Below, one piece after another: positions 44,024-57,145 of a DNA stretch of 64,000 nucleotides. How positions within the stretch are numbered: the first letter of the stretch is position 1; each line of letters begins with the position of its first letter. Below the pieces are notes generated by a model. That model saw only the letters and a list, made by a program, of their open reading frames with translations, did no database searches and was not told where the DNA came from. Both the position numbers and the translations under genes were made by a program. This DNA is from Urechis unicinctus (lineage: Eukaryota > Annelida > Polychaeta > Xenopneusta > Urechidae): positions 52,886,137 to 52,950,136 of the forward strand of contig CM067358.1 in the NCBI GenBank assembly GCA_034190875.2, written 5' to 3'.

Positions 44024-46043
44024 ATGGTTGACGGTGAAGACTATGACAACAGTACAGCAGGGATGTCAGAACGATTGATCCGGAAACTGGATGGAGTGAA
44101 AGTTGATGCCGTGATGGCATTGGTGAGCGTTATGTAATCTTCCCTCAGTTCACCAGGCATTAACTTATTAAGAACAGTTGATCATTTAGGTATCAAGAAA
44201 TATTTGATGCAGCATTTGCCACGCTCCAACTCAGTTGATTCAATTTGACATTACTGAACTGATGTGATCATTAATGCCTGTGTATTGATGTTCCCACAGG
44301 TGTCGGGTGTGGTCGGATTTGTTACTGCAATCAATGTTTACCGGAACACCCACCTACCAATGTTCAAACAGGTATTTGTATCATCTGATCAGACAGATGT
44401 CATAGGATGGATGGCGATGCTTGCGTGCACTTCAGGATTCATAAGCAGTGTGCTTGGTGCATACCGACTGACATCCAATAGTAAAGTATCATTCAATAAG
44501 GTGCATATCTACCACTGTGTTCCTATGTAATAGTAGCAGTAGTAGTAGAAGTAGTAGTTTAGTAGTATATACAATGAGGATTCCGGTCCACTTCCAAACT
44601 ATAGCCCCCTAAATCGCAACACTGACACATATTTCTATACGATTGCATGTACCTTGCCTTTAATAAAAAAATTCCTCTTAAGTATCCTGATTGTTTTGTG
44701 AATTTCAGTTTGTTGTTGTGTTGGTAATGAGCCTGATTGGAAATTTTATTGCTGGAATTATTCTCACAGAATATAAGAAACAGGTAAGAAGTGTATCCAA
44801 CTGTATTCAGTTGATGCATACTGTGTTCTTTGATACACTTTAAAAGGTGTTTGGATTGAGATATTGACCCCTGCTGTAACTATTTGTTCTACAGTGTGAT
44901 ATTAGTAGGACTTATATAAACTCATGATATGTTTGATATGAATAACTGCTATATGGACCTAATTATTATTACTGTATATTGAGACCAAAATAATATAACA
45001 TCTGTTGTTGACGAAGGTACATCGGACATTGGAATCTTCCATGAATGAACGATTGACAGAAGCTGTGATCACGAAAGAACAATATGGAATTGGTTTTGGT
45101 GTGAATGAAGCTTGGGACTACCTCCAAGTCAAAGTAAGTACTTGCCATCTAAATCAAACCTGTTCCCAACCCATGGGTCATGAAGCTCAGTATGCATATG
45201 CTTGACAAAAAACTAACTACTACACAGATCTAATGAAATCTTAATTGTTTAGTGGGTTTTTCCCTCTGCAGATGCACTGTTGTGGGGTGGAAGGATACAG
45301 AGACTACTTTCAAGTCAAAGGATTTTCAAGTGAAAATGTCAGTTTTATTTCTGTATAACAGTTTTCAGTTATATTAATTTACAGTCAAATGTTTTCTTGG
45401 GAAATTGACTTGTATTTTTGGTTCATTATCTGGTTACAGGCAATGCCTCAGAGTTGTTGCGTTATGAAGCCCACTTTGGGCAGTGATCTCACTCCTGAGA
45501 ATGGAAGCCAGTGTCGTCTGGATGCTGTCCGTGCCTTGCGTAACAGTATATTCCTCTACACTCAGGTAAATGGCCACCACAAAGGGGCGCCATCATAATG
45601 TGAAATTTATATCATAACGCAATTCTTGGATCAATTCAGTATCAAAAGCCACATGTTATATCCTCGTAAAAGTTTTGTAATTCAATACACTCACATCAAT
45701 TGGCAGCAGGAAATCACTGCAGATGGCCAATCAATACCTTTCTGTACCAACACAGCTGTTCATTTGATTTGTTAACAGGGTTGTTTTCACCCCCTCTCAC
45801 GTTGGCTTACCAAGTATCTCTCCAAAATAATTAGCCTCATCTTTGCTTCTCTTGTTCTGCAGGCAAGTGCCAGCTTCTCAGAATAATCATAAATATTTTA
45901 TATAGAAAACAAAATTTTAAAAAGGAAAATGAATTTGATATATTTATTCATCATTATTTTGTTGTTCCATTTAGGCTGTGGGTGTTCTTTACCTAAGCTG
46001 GAAGGGATACAGGAAAACTAACTTCATTCCAAGACCAGATTGA
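44024..46043 (+). CDS. Tetraspanin
   Basis: Eight coding exons: 44024-44122, 44300-44500, 44709-44783, 45017-45133, 45272-45337, 45440-45565, 45779-45862 and 45975-46043, all phase 0, giving 278 residues. Four membrane segments are visible: VDAVMALVSGVVGFVTAINVY, written in parts as VDAVMALVSGV and VGFVTAINVY; WMAMLACTSGFISSVLGAY; VVVLVMSLIGNFIAGIIL; and IISLIFASLVLQAVGVLYL. The large loop has the diagnostic CCG (MHCCGVEGYRDYF), PQSCC, a further cysteine in GSQCRL, and GC at the start of exon 7. Exon 7, which supplies most of TM4, is followed by a GC donor (CTGCAG|GCAAGTG). The protein should organise membrane microdomains; the closest paralogue is unclear. An upstream out-of-frame ATG at 44019 overlaps the chosen start. 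The acceptor TTGGTTCAG at 44011 shows that a 5' UTR exon lies upstream. Confidence 0.92.
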
Positions 46044-47725
46044 ACTGTCATATCATCACCGTACTATTTAATTTTATAGAGGTTATATTGTATATTTAAT
46101 ATGGGTATTTACAGTAAAGATATTAAATGGGAACAAGAGCAGGTGTTTTATTTATTACAAATTGCAAAGAGTCTTTATTTTCAGCACATTTTAAATGGCA
46201 AGTTTATTCACACAGGAGGTCAATATGGCTTGAAGCTCTGCCTTTTTTTAAACATTATTTTCAAAAACCGGTTAGGAAAAGATTTAACTGATGCACAAGA
46301 TTCACAATAATAACTTGGGGGAGGGGGTGGGGGGTCAACAAAGTTGTAGGATTTTCTCTAGGATGTTAAAGCTCTTGAATTTAGGTTTGCAAGTAGCCAT
46401 CAACATTGGAATGTAAACTCTTGGGGTCACCAGTTTTACCTAATAAATCTGGAGTCAAAGGTCATGTGAGGCTAATTTTCTATTTGCATTTGTGTAATTT
46501 GGGGCACCTAGCTTGCCTTACGATGGAACATGCCATCACAAGTTATTCTCCATTGCTTAAACATAGGACAAGAAATTGTTTAAACATTTTTAAAAATAAC
46601 TTGGAGGTGGGGTCTATGGTCATTCGCGGCTGCTTTTTGGTTTGCAAGTAGTCATCAACATAAGAGGGGTCCATATTTAATTTAGGGAACGTAATTTGCT
46701 TTTTAAGAAAACGTGCCACCAAAGTTTACAAACGGATGGACTAACGCTGGAGTAAAGGTATAAGCCCTGCTCAAGAGCAGAGCTAAAATGGAAATAAGCA
46801 CAGTTTAAATTTTTATTGTATTCAAATCCAACCTCATTATTAAGTTAGAGATAGAAATTTATCAGCAAAATCTGGTCATTTAACAATATAGATGTAATAA
46901 GTTAATTATTTATAAATAAATTTTGTAAAGGTGGAAAAAACCACAATTGCTTCCACAACTTACCTGGCTGATGTGTCAAGTGGACAGTCTGTTATTGCAT
47001 TGAGAACTGGCACATGTAATACTGCTACTGCATACAATACACTTGGAAACCAAAACAAAGGCACTTGCAATTTCCGTAGATGGTACAAAATGCCATGGTT
47101 TGGGCATGGTTATTTCATAATTTGATAAAAAAATACAATCCACAAGAAAACTTGGTGAATCACAGATTCTACATCTCTAGGTTGCTAATTTGCAGTGTCA
47201 CACACACACATACACTTTCATGAATGCAAAATATTCCAAAACATTAAACAATTATCACCGATTCATTCATATATGGTCTACTGGGATCACACTCATGAAT
47301 TATCACAGATTATTTATATTATAATATGGATATTAAATATCACAGATGTTAAAAATAAGGTACAGACATCAAGAACAACATCTGACATAACATTCAATCA
47401 CTTATGTCAACTTATTAATAGAGACATCTTTACCAATTAATTAATATTCACAGGTGAATTTATTGATAATTAAAAATTTTACCATAGTAGGAACATATTC
47501 ACTTCTTCACCTCCAGAAGCCATAATTTATCCAATAAGCCAAGAGAAATTAACTTATCCATGATTTTCATCATACCAATAAAAATGACTGCAATTTAATG
47601 ATCTCAAACACTGTGCCTGATTTAAAACCTTATATGCAATCTTTAATCCATAATCATCTTTCAAAGAAAGTATAGTATGTGTTTGCTGGAGTGTATCTCC
47701 GATACTTTCCATGTAAGGAACGGCT
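46044..47725. other. Tetraspanin 3' UTR and convergent interval
   Basis: AT-rich, no coding signal. A G-rich stretch lies at 46316-46334. Plus-strand AATAAA motifs at 46441 and 46915 are possible polyadenylation signals, unconfirmed. Confidence 0.5.
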
Positions 47726-47981
47726 CTAGAGCAATGATGCGCTGCTGTTATTCTGTTGCCATGACAACAAAATCAAGGCAGAGAGCTGTTGACGTAGCAA
47801 CTGAGGGTCATTGACATCCCACCACGTCCGACAACTGTTACGGCCATGACCTCCCTACATATTGAAAATTCATTACCACTGCTACATTATGATAGCATGG
47901 GCATCCATGCAACTAGATGACGTTTTTATCTGATCTATACATCTTTGAATGTCTAATGTGTACCAAAAATATGTAACTACT

Positions 47982-48056
<75 letters not shown>

Positions 48057-49724
48057 GCTACAAACAGTGGGACTACTCATCTGACCGTTAATATGAGCCA
48101 CAATATACCTTGATGCTGTTCAGCATAGCCAGAAACATGCAGATTCCACAGTCAGCTTCATTGGACTGCACTGGCATCATTGGGAGGTGGACTCTGGCGT
48201 CAAATTGGACATGGACACCTTCAGTCTGGCAAAGTTTGGTCAGAACACTGTCACACAAAGCTAATATTGTAGCCACAAATTCATTCATATCTGGTAAGTT
48301 TTTTTTAAAGCAAAGCAAGCATGAAGACCAGTTGTTTTGGTGTTTCTTTGTCATCCTTTATGTGTATGACAAATCTATACAGAATCTGGATACGTATCAT
48401 ATGCCACAGCTCTGTTTGGATCATGCCCATTGATACATGGTCACGAGCAGGCATATATCCATTGCAAAGAAATATTGATTTAATTTCTTCATCAGGTCAA
48501 ATAATCAAAAATTAAGCACTCAACATTTCTTTGAAGCTTAATATAAACTCATGGCTTCCAGGAGTAATTGAAAATGGGGCAGCAGATTCCAAACAGTACC
48601 AATAACCAATAATTGTAAGAAATTGTTCAATAGAGTACCTTTTAATTAGAGTAATTTCCTCATTCCGCAAGGAGTTGTAGTAACTGTCTGCTACTGAGAA
48701 GCTGACAGACAACTCACATTGAGACTTCTCACACAAACGCACAATGATGACGAACCAGTGGCCTCTGTAGAGAGAAACAAATAGCCAATTCAGATACAAC
48801 AATAAAGCATATTCCAGAACAAAACAAAATGTCATAAGTAGAAATTAATTCACCTTGTTTGATAATGTATGGTAAACAAATCAAAACAAATGTACAGCAC
48901 ATCATTTGAAAACACCACATCTAAATCTCATGATGAAAATGATTAATTTGATTGACATCATACCACACACATTTCGTAAACAGGAAAGAAGAGCATCTTT
49001 TTCCCAGTGATCTTGAAGTCTGATATTTTGGTGATCATGCTGGCAAAGGTTGCACTACTATCCATGTTTCTGGTCACAGAAATAAGCATGAATCAAGAAA
49101 CTATGCCTTTGATCTCCATCAACTATAATGGTGCTCCACAATCAGCAAAGTGAATCATTACCTCTGCCGCGTGACTCTTTTTTTATTGGCAAAGTTGCTG
49201 GGAGTGGGATTGAATGCACAGGGGGGAAAGAAATGTGTCGCTGAAATCTGTTCTTTTGTCATTACTTCCGTCTGTAAATAGCTGGACACACATTAAATAA
49301 GAGAGCTTTCATTTTTAGTAGTAACAGAAGCCAGATACAATTAAATAAATCCTTTTGTACCAGTTTGAATGCAAAGCAGATATTTGAGAACCGCCAATGT
49401 ATCTACAACAGAACTTAAAGCAAATCCTAATTCATACACTTACTGTTGGAAGAGCAAAACTAAATTCTCATTGATCCATCCATCTGGACCAAGTTCAGCA
49501 AGGTCAGATGTTGTTAGTGTTAAGGTCATATTTCCAAGAGCAGGAAACTTGCATAGGCTGCAGAAAACATGGCATCTGATAACCTGTTATAGCCACACAG
49601 TGTGTTGTTACTTGATTAAAAAGCGATCCGAAAAACTGATCGATTAAATCTTGACTTGCCTGGTGGGAGAAAAGTCTCCCTCTAACCTGTCCTGCATCTG
49701 AAGAACTGTTGTCCTTGGCAACAT
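47726..49724 (-). CDS. Ulp1/SENP-type (C48) cysteine peptidase, partly resolved
   Basis: Minus-strand exons that read as one family: 49687-49724 (MLPRTTVLQMQD), 49444-49557, about 48971-49057, 48639-48764, 48109-48290 and 47726-47854. The entry motif SDLAELGPDGWINENLVLLF matches the WLND region of Ulp1 peptidases. Catalytic residues are visible as His in GHWFVIIVRL, Asp in SVADSYYNSL, and Gln and Cys in MPVQSNEADCGICMFLAML. The tail DPQLLRQQLSALIL ends at TAG 47726-47728. The family cleaves SUMO or related modifiers in the nucleus or cytoplasm. One junction, from the exon ending 48639 (phase 2) to that starting 48290 (phase 1), does not close, so a small exon is missed or the gene is damaged. 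The N-terminus may extend upstream, since the frame stays open to an AG near 49740. A transposon-derived Ulp gene is possible, but the intron-rich structure favours a host gene. Confidence 0.62.
47985..48053. repeat. (TA)n microsatellite
   Basis: Pure TA tract in the last intron of the Ulp1-like gene. Confidence 0.97.
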
Positions 49725-49810
49725 GAGCTGCTCACAATGTACCCTACACTTACAACAAGTCACAATTGACTGATGCTTTCAGTACTAACATGTGCACTAC
49801 CAAAAACGAA

Positions 49811-49863
49811 ACGTTATGACACGGCAAATCATAATGAATTTTCCCTTGCTTCCAATAGCACGG
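49811..49863. repeat. Short dispersed repeat, copy 2
   Basis: GTTATGACACGGCAAATCAT followed by TTTTCCCTTGCTTCCAATAG matches 18016-18072 in the same orientation. It lies just upstream of the Ulp1-like coding exons. Confidence 0.65.
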
Positions 49864-50078
49864 TTAATCCACAAGGAAATATACAATAACTCAAGGGTCA
49901 GAGGTCATGAACAGTTAATTTAAAGAATACAAGGAGCTTGCTTGATAATTAAATGTGTCATTGAAAGTTCACAGACAGAAGGACTTACCCAGAATATAGT
50001 AAAGGACAGTAGAGATAATAATAATGTCAAGTGAGACAACTCACTTAAATATATATTTAAATATACTGAACACATGAT

Positions 50079-53000
50079 TCAAACAGATAAATACCAGACA
50101 AGTTGGCCATCCAGGAAAGCGCATTTGATCTGATCTCTGTCAGGACAATACTCCAGTACAATTGCTGTGCTGTACTCTGTACCCCTCAGTCTGACCTTGA
50201 CCTCATCCCCTGACCCGATGAGAGCACCACACACCAAGTGACTGTACAACATCGAGCGACTGCATCCATCCTGGAATATCACCTCCAATCTACATAAACA
50301 CAAACTAGTAAGATGTATAACAACTTTACCAACTTTTGAAATTTTGGAATTAAAATGTGAAATGAAAACATTTTAACTTTGGATAATACAACATGAATTT
50401 ATGAAACTGAAATGCAACATTGAAGGTTTCAGAAACAGAATACTGTAGTAAAATATGTAGGAGTGCCTTTAATTTGGTGTACTGAATAATGTCAGTTGCA
50501 GAAAGTGATAAGGTGACGACAAGACCTTTGAACTGATTTGCAGCTGTGGTTGCTTATCGGGTAGTAATGTCCATCAGCCCAGGGAGCAAACATCACATCT
50601 CCTACACAAACGTCACCAAAAACACCTCGCAAAATCATATTCAATTTTGAATACTAATGAATAGCTTATAAAATAAAATTCATCCATGAAAGAATTTTCT
50701 TCTAACCAAAGGCTTTATAGGACTTGTGTGATTTCTTCTGAGTAAAATTCCTTCCTGACTTCCGTCTCTTCTTTCCTTGATATCTTATGGAAATTGGATT
50801 ACCAGCTGCCAATATACCTACATTCAAACAAAAATCCATGACAGCGTGCCTCTAATTTTAGACAAGAAATCACCACTCACACAAATATAGATAATATACC
50901 TGGCATCTGGTTGATCATCTTCCTGGCCAGTCGGTCACTGGTTTCAACAGCATCAGCAGAGCCACCCCCACAGAAAGTCACTTAACACAAGTTTCAAATG
51001 AAATAAAGCACCTGCATTCAATATCTCTTTATTTGCAAACATTGAAGATGATTGTGAGGCTTGGACATCACTCCTTATAGTGGTCATCACCCATTTGACA
51101 CAATCCAGTCAGGCTAAGGGAGTTGTGAATAACAACCACAAAGAAGCGCGATACCAATGAGCCACAGGTTTGGGGCCACTTCTAACAATGTTAATGACAG
51201 TATTAACTGGTAGGCATTATATGTTGCAAGATGAGTTACATCAACAATAGAACCGCAGCCATAAAATGGAGAATCGAGCACTCACCTCCAGCATGATATG
51301 CAAAAGAGCTACCCTTCGTCTGAAACTAATACCATGATCTAAAAGGTCAAGCAATCAAATTTTAAGATTAATAATGAAACCCAAAAATATAGGCTTTCAC
51401 CAAGTCAATAATGCACTACCTTTTTTCTGACTGCAGATCTTTCTGCTATGGGTATGTCAACAGAGGTCATCGATCCCTTGACCTTCTCAGTTGCTTCTCT
51501 GTCCACCCCCACAAACGCTGTGTACTTGGATATCACATTAGCACAGGAACTGATCAGGATTATAAGATTCTTCTGCCCACTGCTAGAGTCCTCTAGAAAA
51601 AAACAGGAGAGGAAAACAATCTCATAAAATGAATCACTTTTATATAAGACTGCTAGGCCAAAACAAGTTGGCAGTTGCTCTCTGACAACATTGAACCTAT
51701 GTATACTAAAACTACATCAAATTATGTATGTGATGTATATAAAATGACTTACCATCATCTTCTAGTTCTTTAATCTTGGCCTTAGCAGCCAGTCGATGCA
51801 GAGGATGGTTCAAAGATACACGACCTTCTATTTTAATAGCAAGGTGATGTTTGATTTTGCTTCCTCCAACACTAGCTGTAAGTGAAGCTTTGATAGTTCC
51901 TGCCTTCATGTGGCAACCCAAAGATGATTCACTTGCCTTGATTACAGATGCACGTTATAATTAGAAATGCAGTAATACAGAGATGACCGAGATGATTATT
52001 TTACACTTCAGAGTTTAACTTTTTATAAACACACATGTTGCCCTTTTCAATGATTTTGTAAGTAGTGAGATTTCAATACTCACATTGTTGTCTCTGGAGA
52101 CAATACCATAAACGATCAGCCGCTCCCCAATGAACAATGAAGGCAAGGTGGCCGGAAAATTATGGACCTTGACACCAGGGGGAGTGTTCCATTGCAAAGT
52201 AACATCTTCAGCAAATGGTTGACTTGCAAGACGCATAACCCTGGCCACCTTCATACACAAAAAGCAAAATAAAACCCAAATATTATACAAGGTCCACCAC
52301 AAACTGATTAGACTAAAAATCAGACAATCTTTTCATCCATGCATGTATTATTTGCATTGCAACCTGTGGCTGTGTTGAGTAAGAATTCTTACAAATGAAT
52401 AGTCTAACTGGAATAAAATATGCTCTACTATGGAAATGTATCATGATGTTAATTTTGGGTAATTCAAGGCAGTCAAAGGCAATATTATAAGCAAATCATC
52501 AGTTATCTTACATTAATTCTCTCTTTGATATATTTTCAGTGAATTCTGTGTCAGGAGCACAAATTCAAATATATTTCAAAATTTTTTAAAACAATGTTAG
52601 ATACTTCTACTGGTATGTCTATCACCTTAACAGGAAGCCTTGAGAGATCATCTGTGATGAACTCTGCTTTCCCCCGACCAGCACGTGCCAGACGTTTCAC
52701 CAGGCTGGTAGAAACACCATGACCAATTCCAAAACTAAACACCCTAGGAATATGGAATAACAAAATGACAGATTAAAAATTTAGTGAAAGACTAAGGTTG
52801 TTGGTTTTTTTTACATCAATATCAACAACTTTTGAAAATAGCTTAAATGCAGGGGCAAAATAATACCAAATATTAAGATTATCAATCGATATTAAATTCT
52901 TTATGAAACAGAAGATCTAATTTCTGAGACTACAGTATGAAATAGAAACCTGGTATGTTTTGAGTTTTTCTTCACCAAGGCAACCAGACGTTGAACATCC

Positions 53001-56000
53001 CAGATATTACCATCAGTCAACACCAGTATCTGAAGAAGAACAAAAACATTAACTCATAATACTTATTAGTTGGAACATAAAATAATACACAGCATTCATC
53101 CTTAAGGATTTTTGACAAGATCAGGCATCAGTATTATCTTTTCATGAAGTACTAAGTCATCAATCAATTTTAAGTTGCAGCAATAGTAAAAACCAAATAC
53201 AGCGGAATCCAAGCGCATGTTTTGGATTTGCTAAAAAAACCAACCCATCATATCATGGTTTTCCATTCCATTTAAAACTCCTTGAATGTTGAGGGAATTA
53301 TATTACACAAAAATATGAAATGGTGATGAGGATGATTATGATCATCAGGTCAGATAGCCCTGAGGCTAGGTGATGACAATAATGACATGTGACACATTCA
53401 TATGCATTGTGTGTTTATTATACAGTAGATACTAGACCTGCTTTGGGTATTGTGGTATGAGAGGCTGGGAGTAGACAAGCTCAAACGGTGGCATCATAGC
53501 GGTCCCTCCCATGTCAGCCAGCATCGTTGACTGTAGTGTCCTTGCACGCTTCAGATGGGCAGCCGTCTTTTTAACACTGCCGCTGATGGCCAGATTTATA
53601 AACATGATTTTGTATATGAAATACCAAGAATATCTTTATGTAAAGCAATTACTTAACAACAATATCTGTTGTTGTGATATACCCTGAAGATCACATGTTT
53701 AAGTGGAATCTGGGTCAGGATGCAACATGCAAAAGAAGCAAGGCAAAAACGCAAATGTGAGATAAATGCCCATAAGCCACAGAACACAGGCCAATTGAGT
53801 ATGCGGTGTTCATTGCATGATTTGAAAGTAAACAAAAAAGCAACTGCCTTTGGGTGTTTGACAGGTTGAATCTGAATGCATTCTGACCCAGTTACGTTAT
53901 GACTCGCCATAGTGTCAGGTAGGGTCAAAGTTTGATAAAATCAAGAAGTTTTGAGGATTGAGTATAAATACCATACAGTTATAGACAACAAATTAGTCCA
54001 TTCATCTTCCTCCAAGCCAGCCCCTTTAAGGTCAATAAATACCGCATACCATCATTATTATGCAAGTGTACATAGATTCACTGACCTGGCAAACAGTGCG
54101 GATAAAGTACTTCCAAAGCTGATGACATTAAAGTAACAATCATCAGGCAGATTATCCAGGAACTGCCCGAGAGCTTTCTTAGCACTGTCAATGCGATCTC
54201 CCATCATGCTCCCTGTTTGGGCAAAACAATAATACAACAAAAAATACAAGGGAACAACACCAACCTGTGTAATATGATGCTACCATACAGAGTAACCATT
54301 TAATATTCTATATTTTTATTACTACACAATTTAACTTCCTTGATACAGCACAACAAGCCATATGACAACAGAGTAACTTTTCTAACCTGATCTGTCAATG
54401 ATAAAGACATATTCGCCTTTACAGTCAGCTGCAGTAGATGAGGTAAGCTGAGGGCAGAAGTTGAGCATGACCACATCTTGTGACATGACACTACCTAGAA
54501 ACAGACAAGTATAACATGAGTCATAGCTGTGTTGCTTCTTTTCACTGATAACAACACTTATTGCAGTCAAAAAATGATAATTGATGATATCAAAAGCTGT
54601 TATTTTTAATGTGTGATTGCAATGGCATAGAGCTTGCAAATAAGGCTTCCAACTAGCAAGCTTTATGAATGTTAAGAAAACTTTATGCTGAACAAGACAA
54701 GTTCAAGGATTGTTAATATATAAGCTATAATCTAAGGCCTCCATCAGAAGCATTTTTCACCCCCCAACAAACGCATACATGCACGCATGCACTTGCGAAC
54801 ACATACACACACCACCTCTCCACCCCCCCCCCCCCCCACACCCCAAAAGTTTAAGTTAGATTTACAACCTTTCGGCCACTCGGGACATGTACACTAAACC
54901 AATTTAAACAAATGAAATTCACCCCTTCTCACTTGTATCAGATTAATTGTTGTCCACTTTACATAAACCTTTAGAATCCCTTTAAGTCCCGAACGGGTCA
55001 GTTTCCAAATTATATAGTCCTTTACCAAATACAATCCTTTGATGTAAACATTCGAATCCTGTCTATTCCCATAACAATTAACTTAGACCTGTTTGATCTC
55101 CAATTAAAAGCTCCGAATGACCCCAAGCCCCCGATTGACCAATCACAGCTCACCACATCAAGCCACCCCCATCTTTCACTATAAATACGATAGCATCAGA
55201 CACACAAACAATCAAAAAGATATATTCATCCCACAACAAGAATCAGAATCAGAACCCAAACGTGCCAGTCAGCAGAGACGAATAAAGAAAATAGAAATTC
55301 ATATAAAGTCTTGGGTATTATTTAGCAGGACATCAACCCTCAGCTACCTACAATAACGTCGGCGACCAACAAATAATCGTCTCTCGTCTCTCATCACGAT
55401 ACCCAACCAAACACCGGAGACCAATTGGTTATACATTCGTTAAACCTACTGAGATTTGGGTCGCCTCGTTCAAGCAGCATACACGGTTGATAGGGATCCT
55501 CATACCATACCAGCATCACCAGGTCATGGTCAAAGAGGTAGGGTTCCTGCAACATCACCTGCTCAACACAAATTTACAGTACAGTGTCAAAAATGTTTTC
55601 GTGTTCATATGTGCTCAATGTGCTCAGTTTATCACAGAGACAATTGACAAATGTCACTGCTGTTTACAGACACTTGCCTTTGATATATATTTGAGGCTAG
55701 TACCATTAATATGAGTAAAACAAAATCCTTGGAGAATACACAATATCAATAAGCATTACAATTAGGTATAAAAACAGCTTTTGATAAATCATGCAAAGAT
55801 TGAGTGTTTGAAGATTTTAAACCTGAGCACGACATCTCTTCTGCATATACTTGATGTCCAATCTTTCTTCCTCACTTTTGATTTCAATAATCTGGTGCTT
55901 GCTTTCAACCACAGCCTCAAAGCTTACAGAATAGGGCAAGTTTTTGGCAGTACGCCATTTTGGAATTGATCCTCTTTTAGAGTTTCTACCAGAAGTTGAA

Positions 56001-57145
56001 GCAGATGAAGTATCTACAAATATCCACATTATTTTCATGCATTTTCTGATAAATGACATCACGATTTTGCCATAATTATGGAGAATTTAAAAAATTCTCA
56101 GTAGGAATAAAGGCAGCGTTACCCTGTCGGTCAGGGGAACCATATCGATTTCCGAGAACCGCTGGCCAAACGAATTTCACAGCGCCATCCCCCTCTAGGT
56201 TCAGTTCACAGACATATGCAAAGGTGACCTTGACCTTTCCTGCAGTGGGGATATTTCCAAGAAGGCACTCAAACACATCAGCAGCTGCATCACTTTCTTT
56301 CATAAGGAAAGCACTGTGTCCGGTCTGTATAGCTTCCTCATATGACTCCTCGGCCTGGTGTTCAAGAGGAACAGATCAATCTTCCTACAGTTCACTTAAA
56401 CAATGGAGTTTTGGGGGTACCAATAATTGAGCTGCTGGCAAAATAGTTTGAAACAATAAGGACGGTCAGATCAATTCAATGCTTTGTGTATACCATCATG
56501 ACCCCATTCCATACCCCATTAACATTTTCTCCACACCTTATTATACCATCAATACATTCTCACAGACAAACTGAGTTTATGCAAATGAACCAGGTGCCAA
56601 ATCAAGCCATTACCAACAAATTGGTACATTGTTTGGCTTTAAGAGTTTAACATTGTCAACAAATAAAAATAATCCAAAAAGTAATAAGATCTTGGTTAAA
56701 AACAATAATTCATCATTACCTGCTCTTTGTCTTGGCACTCCGCAATAATTAGGCGTCCATCGATCTCGGCTTCAAATCTGTAGACAGCACTTTGATCATC
56801 GACAGGAAAAGTGAACTTTGCTTCGATCGGACTATCTTTCTGGTTCTCGTATTGCATGTGGCACACCACATTGCATATGTAACCTTGAATGTGTGGTCGT
56901 ATTTGGATATCTTTCAATGGTACTGAAAATATATAAGAACCAAAATCAAGTTTAACTTGATTCGCTTGAGATTATTCATCAGCTATATTAATAATACAAT
57001 TAATAAATATATCCAAAATATATACAAAATGTTGATTTTATATCATTGCCATAACAAAATTTATGAAGATCAACACCACATGACAAGGCGATATACACTT
57101 ACTTTTCTCCCCACTTCCTGATTGCACCAATCCATGTTGAGTCAT
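50079..57145 (-). CDS. VWA5A: VWA5A-like protein: VIT + VWA domains with C-terminal Tudor-like modules
   Basis: Eighteen minus-strand exons, in order 57103-57145, 56720-56922, 56123-56354, 55823-56013, 55450-55546, 54387-54494, 54086-54212, 53438-53582, 52950-53029, 52626-52743, 52084-52248, 51753-51936, 51420-51592, 51286-51319, 50900-50980, 50707-50817, 50526-50601 and 50079-50289. All are GT-AG and sum to 792 residues. Residues about 14-225 form the VIT domain ([39 protein letters not shown]). The VWA domain, about 282-445, has an intact MIDAS: DRSGSMMG, MGGTAM and [24 protein letters not shown] and TAFVGVDRE match VWA5A closely. The last about 95 residues ([43 protein letters not shown]) look like tandem Tudor-like DUF4537 modules, not part of VWA5A as I know it. 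Probably cytoplasmic; function poorly known in any animal. An LTR copy sits antisense in intron 5. Confidence 0.93.
54755..55400 (+). mobile_element. LTR-type retroelement copy (fossil), antisense in VWA5A-like intron 5
   Basis: Parts in LTR order on the plus strand: a U3-like region with C-rich tract, TATAAATA at 55180-55187, AATAAA at 55281-55286, then CTACCTACAATAACG and GGCGACCAACA near 55345-55370. The last is in the position of the primer-binding site of gypsy-like elements (compare TGGCGACC). It matches 4060-4720 in inverse orientation. No internal coding region is present, so it is a solo LTR with some leader. It ends about 50 bp from exon 5. Divergence from the other copy indicates an old insertion. 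Confidence 0.7.

Noticed and set aside
49687-50289. Ulp1-like exons as a continuation of the VWA5A-like protein
   Set aside because: The last VWA5A-like exon runs to its own stop, the only possible donor (CTT|gtctgg) is poor, and the phases do not match the next exon.
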